NCBI GenBank assembly: GCA_023395735.1 | Contig: JAEWYI010000042.1 | Coordinates: forward strand, 1 to 7,805 | From: Cyanobacteria bacterium OH_SFB_17 | GTDB taxonomy: Bacteria; Cyanobacteriota; Vampirovibrionia; Gastranaerophilales; Gastranaerophilaceae | Length of the DNA: 7,805 nt | Reading direction: 5' to 3' | Shown: in pieces, positions 5,356 through 7,805 of the stretch | Layout of the letters: the number at the start of each line of letters is the position of its first letter | Position numbering within the stretch: the stretch's first letter is position 1 | Notes under the pieces: generated by a model | The model's input: the letters and a program-made list of their open reading frames with translations, nothing else | What the model was told of the DNA's origin: nothing | The model's database searches: none | Position numbers and translations under genes: made by a program

Positions 5356-6429
5356 ATGACCGGTCTACAAATTACAAAGAGCGAAAGCAGCATGGAGACA
5401 GAAATCCGTGAGCAGCCAGAAATTTTGGAATTAATTCTAAAAAATTATGTGGCAGCAGACGGATATATCATTTTGAATGCACCAACTAAAATTGACAAAA
5501 TCATCTTGGTTGCAAGCGGTTCATCTTATCACTGTGCAAGACTTGCTGCAGAAATTTTCGGCGAAGTTGCAGAAATAGAAGCAAGGGCAATTTATTCAAG
5601 CGAATTTTTGCTTAAAAAAATTGTTCCACATGATAAAAATGTGCTTTACATTTTTATAAGCCAATCGGGCGAAACAACAGATACACTGAGCGCATTGAAC
5701 AAAGCCAAACAACTTGGAATGCGCACAATGTGCATCACCAACAAAGAAAATTCAACAGCTTGGAACACAGCTGATTATAGAATAAATTGCCAAGCTGGCG
5801 AAGAAAAAAGTATTGCATCAACAAAGGCTCTTCTTGCGCAAATGTTGTGCTTGTACTTGCTAGCCCTTAAATATGCTCAAATAAAGGCAATGGATGTAAA
5901 AAGCAGGATGGAAAACCTCAAACAATTGCCGCAAATTATTGAAGATACACTTGCGCTTACTGATAAAATTAAACCTTTTGCCAGATTTTTATCCAAATAC
6001 AAAGATATTTTGATAACAGCTGATGGAATCTCATACGCGCTTGCAAAAGAGGCTTGCCTTAAAATAAAAGAAACTTCATACATAAACGTAATGTCACATA
6101 TTTTAGGTGAATTTATGCACGGCCATTTAGCCGTTTTGAACAACAAAAAATCAGTGATTTTATATGTGTCATCATCAGAGCTTTCTTATTCAACTATCAA
6201 AAATCTTGAGAAAATTAAACGTGATTTCAACCCGCCAATTTGTGTTATCGGCACATCTAGTGACAGAATAAATTCCACATTTAATATTGATTTGGAAGTA
6301 GAAGATGAATTTTTGAAATTATTTTCTAACCTTGTAATAATACAAATTTTAGCATTAAAAATAGCTGAAAAACTTAACAGAAACGTTGATAAACCAAAAG
6401 GGCTTAAAAAGGTCGTAACTGAGATTTAG
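5356..6429 (+). CDS. Stand-alone double-SIS GlmS-type isomerase/deaminase without glutaminase domain
   Basis: A 357-residue protein with two sugar-isomerase (SIS) domains that aligns with the C-terminal half of glucosamine-6-phosphate synthase. SIS 1 has VASGSSYHCARLA (52-64), FISQSGETTDTLSAL (100-114) and AGEEKSIASTKALLAQM (147-163). SIS 2 has EACLKIKETSYI (232-243) and GEFMHGHLAVL (251-261). It ends in DKPKGLKKVVTEI like GlmS. Residues equivalent to E. coli GlmS E481, K485, E488, H504 and K603 are all kept (E232, K236, E239, H255, K352). The N-terminal glutaminase domain is missing, and gatB immediately upstream leaves no room for it. The AGEEK...STK segment resembles SIS-type glucosamine-6-phosphate deaminases (NagB-II), so a deaminase or ammonia-dependent aminosugar-phosphate isomerase is likely; other AgaS/FrlB-like substrates are possible. 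Start: ATG 5356 has a purine-rich AAAGAGAG just upstream and fits the family N-terminus. The frame is open to ATG 5272 (385 residues) without a ribosome-binding site, so the longer form cannot be excluded. Confidence 0.85.
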   Translation: MTGLQITKSESSMETEIREQPEILELILKNYVAADGYIILNAPTKIDKIILVASGSSYHCARLAAEIFGEVAEIEARAIYSSEFLLKKIVPHDKNVLYIFISQSGETTDTLSALNKAKQLGMRTMCITNKENSTAWNTADYRINCQAGEEKSIASTKALLAQMLCLYLLALKYAQIKAMDVKSRMENLKQLPQIIEDTLALTDKIKPFARFLSKYKDILITADGISYALAKEACLKIKETSYINVMSHILGEFMHGHLAVLNNKKSVILYVSSSELSYSTIKNLEKIKRDFNPPICVIGTSSDRINSTFNIDLEVEDEFLKLFSNLVIIQILALKIAEKLNRNVDKPKGLKKVVTEI

Positions 6430-6468
6430 ACTAAGAGAAAGAACTTTGTTTTTAAAGACAAAAGAAGG

Positions 6469-6497
6469 TTGTAATTAAAATGCGTTTATTGTATCCT
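6469..6497 (+). promoter_or_regulatory. Possible promoter for the HEAT-queC unit
   Basis: TTGTAA (6469-6474) and TATCCT (6492-6497) each match consensus at 4 of 6 positions, with a 17-base spacer. The predicted start is about 6504, giving a leader of about 16 bases that contains AGG (6511-6513). No terminator separates this point from the SIS gene, so readthrough is also possible. Confidence 0.3.
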
Positions 6498-6519
6498 GAG
6501 CAATAAAGATAGGCTTGGC

Positions 6520-7449
6520 ATGGACGAAAAAAAAGTACTAGATTTAAATTCATTAGCTTCGGAATGCAAGATTTTTGATGATGTATCTCCGGATGTAATT
6601 GTGTCCAATATTGATGCCTTGGAAATGCAATATCAGCCTGAAGAATTGCTTGATATTTATAATCATTTTTTAGCTAGCGTAAAAAATCAAGATGCACTTT
6701 GCTTTTTAATCAGATGCGTAGACAAATACCGCGACAAATCGTCAATCCCTTTGATTGTTGATTTACTTCTTGATAAAGAAAACAGCGATAATCTCAGATC
6801 TATGTGTGCAAAAGCTATAGCCAATTTTAAAGACACAAGCGCTGTAACCCCGCTTTTATACTGCTTAAATGACAAAAACGAAAACTACAAAGTGCGTTTG
6901 GCCTGCGCGGATGCCTTGGGTAAAATAGGTGACAAATACGCTGTTGCACCGTTAATAAATATAGTGCAAGATGAGGAAGAAAAATCAGTTTATGTCAGAG
7001 AATCAGCTGCGGTTGCTTTAGGAATGCTTGGGGATTTAAGAGCTGTAGACCCGCTTGTTTACATCCTTGAGACAAAAAAAGGTTTTCTTGATAAATTTAC
7101 CTTTTTAAAAGAAAGAGTAATTGAAGTTTTAGGTAAATTCAATTTCAGCAACGAGAGAGTTTTTAATGCTCTAAAGCACTCTTTGACTGACGAATCGCCT
7201 CAAATCAGAATTAACGCAATCGAAGCAATTATGGAAACAGAAGACCCAAGAGCTTTTGAATTGATTAAAGAAATGTTGGATGATTTAGACGAAGAAGTAA
7301 AGAAAAACGCGCTCATTGCTCTTTACAACTTGAACGGGCGAGAAATTCTTGATGAAGTTATTAACGAAAAAAAATATTGTGATTTTTTAAAACAAGAAGC
7401 TCAAGAAATAATAAATGAATACGAAGACGAAAATACAGATGAAAATTAA
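6520..7449 (+). CDS. HEAT-repeat (PBS-lyase-type) scaffold protein
   Basis: A 309-residue, probably cytoplasmic alpha-helical repeat protein. After an acidic N-terminal helical region (1-70), about six HEAT-like helix pairs follow near 75-104, 107-137, 141-172, 176-208, 213-240 and 244-273. Repeats two to four show the typical pattern: a conserved Arg or Ser, then ALG, then an Asp and AV/PL. Examples are VRLACADALGKIGDKYAVAPL (125-145, read in parts), RESAAVALGMLGDLRAVDPL (160-179) and VRNA-like QIRINAIEAI (228-237). The tail is very acidic (YEDENTDEN). Such proteins bind other proteins; relatives include phycobilisome lyase subunits (CpcE/F-type), but nothing here implies phycobilins and no catalytic residues are seen. 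ATG 6520 is preceded by AGG (6511-6513) at 6 bases. Only 15 bases separate its stop from the queC start, so the two are almost surely co-transcribed. The partner protein is unknown. Confidence 0.9.
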   Translation: MDEKKVLDLNSLASECKIFDDVSPDVIVSNIDALEMQYQPEELLDIYNHFLASVKNQDALCFLIRCVDKYRDKSSIPLIVDLLLDKENSDNLRSMCAKAIANFKDTSAVTPLLYCLNDKNENYKVRLACADALGKIGDKYAVAPLINIVQDEEEKSVYVRESAAVALGMLGDLRAVDPLVYILETKKGFLDKFTFLKERVIEVLGKFNFSNERVFNALKHSLTDESPQIRINAIEAIMETEDPRAFELIKEMLDDLDEEVKKNALIALYNLNGREILDEVINEKKYCDFLKQEAQEIINEYEDENTDEN

Positions 7450-7454
7450 AAATT

Positions 7455-7461
7455 GGAGGAG
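7455..7461 (+). promoter_or_regulatory. Strong ribosome-binding site of queC
   Basis: GGAGGAG, the strongest Shine-Dalgarno in the window, ends three bases before TTG 7465 (five bases counted from GGAGG). It decides for the TTG start. The next in-frame ATG (7483) would remove the first beta strand and begin inside the ATP-binding loop. Confidence 0.75.
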
Positions 7462-7464
7462 ATT

Positions 7465-7805
7465 TTGAAATCAATAATTTTAATGTCTGGCGGGTTGGAT
7501 TCTTTAGCCAGTCTAGGACTCGCAATTGAAAAATATAATATAGAAATGGCACTTACTTTTGATTATGGCCAAAAATCTAATAAAATGGAAATTTTAGCAT
7601 CAAAAAAAATATGTGATTACTACGGAATCGAACATAAAATAATAAAACTAGATTGGCTTAAAGAAATAACTCAAACATCATTAGTTAGCGAAAATCTAAT
7701 TCCTAAAACAACAGAAGATGATTTACAATCAGATGAATTTACAACCCAAAGCGCAAGCTCAGTTTGGGTACCTAATAGAAACGGAAGTTTTTTAAACATT
7801 GCAGC
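7465..7805 (+). CDS. queC: 7-cyano-7-deazaguanine synthase QueC (N-terminal part, cut by window edge)
   Basis: QueC converts 7-carboxy-7-deazaguanine to preQ0 using ATP and ammonia in the cytoplasm, on the route to queuosine in tRNA (or to 7-deazaguanine DNA bases). The frame gives 113 codons before the window ends; the family has about 200-230 residues, so roughly half is present and the C-terminal zinc-binding cysteines are not seen. From the TTG start the protein begins MKSIILMSGGLDSLASL, with the PP-loop ATP-pyrophosphatase motif SGGLDS. It then has LTFDYGQKSNKMEI, matching the family TFDYGQ motif, and VPNRNGSFLNIAA near the edge, matching the family VP-RN motif. The SGGxDS, FDYGQ and VPNRN combination is specific to QueC among PP-loop enzymes. 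It follows the HEAT gene by 15 bases and shares its transcript. No other queuosine gene (queD, queE, queF, folE) is visible. Confidence 0.94.
   Translation, partial: MKSIILMSGGLDSLASLGLAIEKYNIEMALTFDYGQKSNKMEILASKKICDYYGIEHKIIKLDWLKEITQTSLVSENLIPKTTEDDLQSDEFTTQSASSVWVPNRNGSFLNIA

Noticed and set aside
6444..6466. Hairpin after the SIS gene (TTTGT ... ACAAA)
   Set aside because: Only about five A-T-rich pairs and no T tract; not a credible terminator.
6480..6506. Eight-residue frame (MRLLYPEQ) before the HEAT gene
   Set aside because: AAGG lies 11 bases upstream, too far, and the frame overlaps the candidate promoter; too short to support.

Overview
This AT-rich window is ordinary, densely packed bacterial chromosome. 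It has seven protein genes and no tRNA, rRNA, CRISPR array or insertion sequence that I can see. kdsA (synthesis of Kdo, a lipopolysaccharide sugar) points to a diderm, Gram-negative-type bacterium. gatB means a GatCAB amidotransferase makes Gln-tRNA and/or Asn-tRNA. queC means queuosine or another 7-deazaguanine is made. Low GC together with this mix would suit a host-associated lineage such as the non-photosynthetic Cyanobacteriota (Vampirovibrionia/Gastranaerophilales), but that placement is a weak inference; the sequence supports only 'low-GC Gram-negative-type bacterium'.

Left half, minus strand: a promoter at about 2613-2647 drives kdsA (2612 to 1794). Next comes a glyoxalase II-like metallo-beta-lactamase-fold hydrolase (1797 to 1180), whose start overlaps the kdsA stop in ATGA. 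pheS (1089 to 55) follows after a gap of about 90 bases. The unit ends at a strong, perfectly symmetrical terminator hairpin at positions 1-37. pheT is not adjacent downstream within the window.

Right half, plus strand: divergently from kdsA runs an unrecognised 321-residue protein with a HELKH (HExxH) zincin-type motif (2708-3673). It is followed by gatB (3761-5206), a double-SIS protein that looks like the isomerase half of GlmS without the glutaminase half (5356-6429, possibly from 5272), a HEAT-repeat protein (6520-7449), and the first 113 codons of queC (7465 to the window edge). The HEAT gene and queC are 15 bases apart and look co-transcribed. The other plus-strand genes have gaps of roughly 90-150 bases, each holding a possible promoter.

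The most interesting points are four. The kdsA promoter places the predicted transcription start exactly on the A of the ATG, a candidate leaderless mRNA. The HELKH protein has no family I can name. The stand-alone GlmS-type isomerase keeps every catalytic residue I can map but has no ammonia-supplying domain. The HEAT-repeat protein sits directly upstream of queC. No stretch longer than 300 bases lacks a gene.
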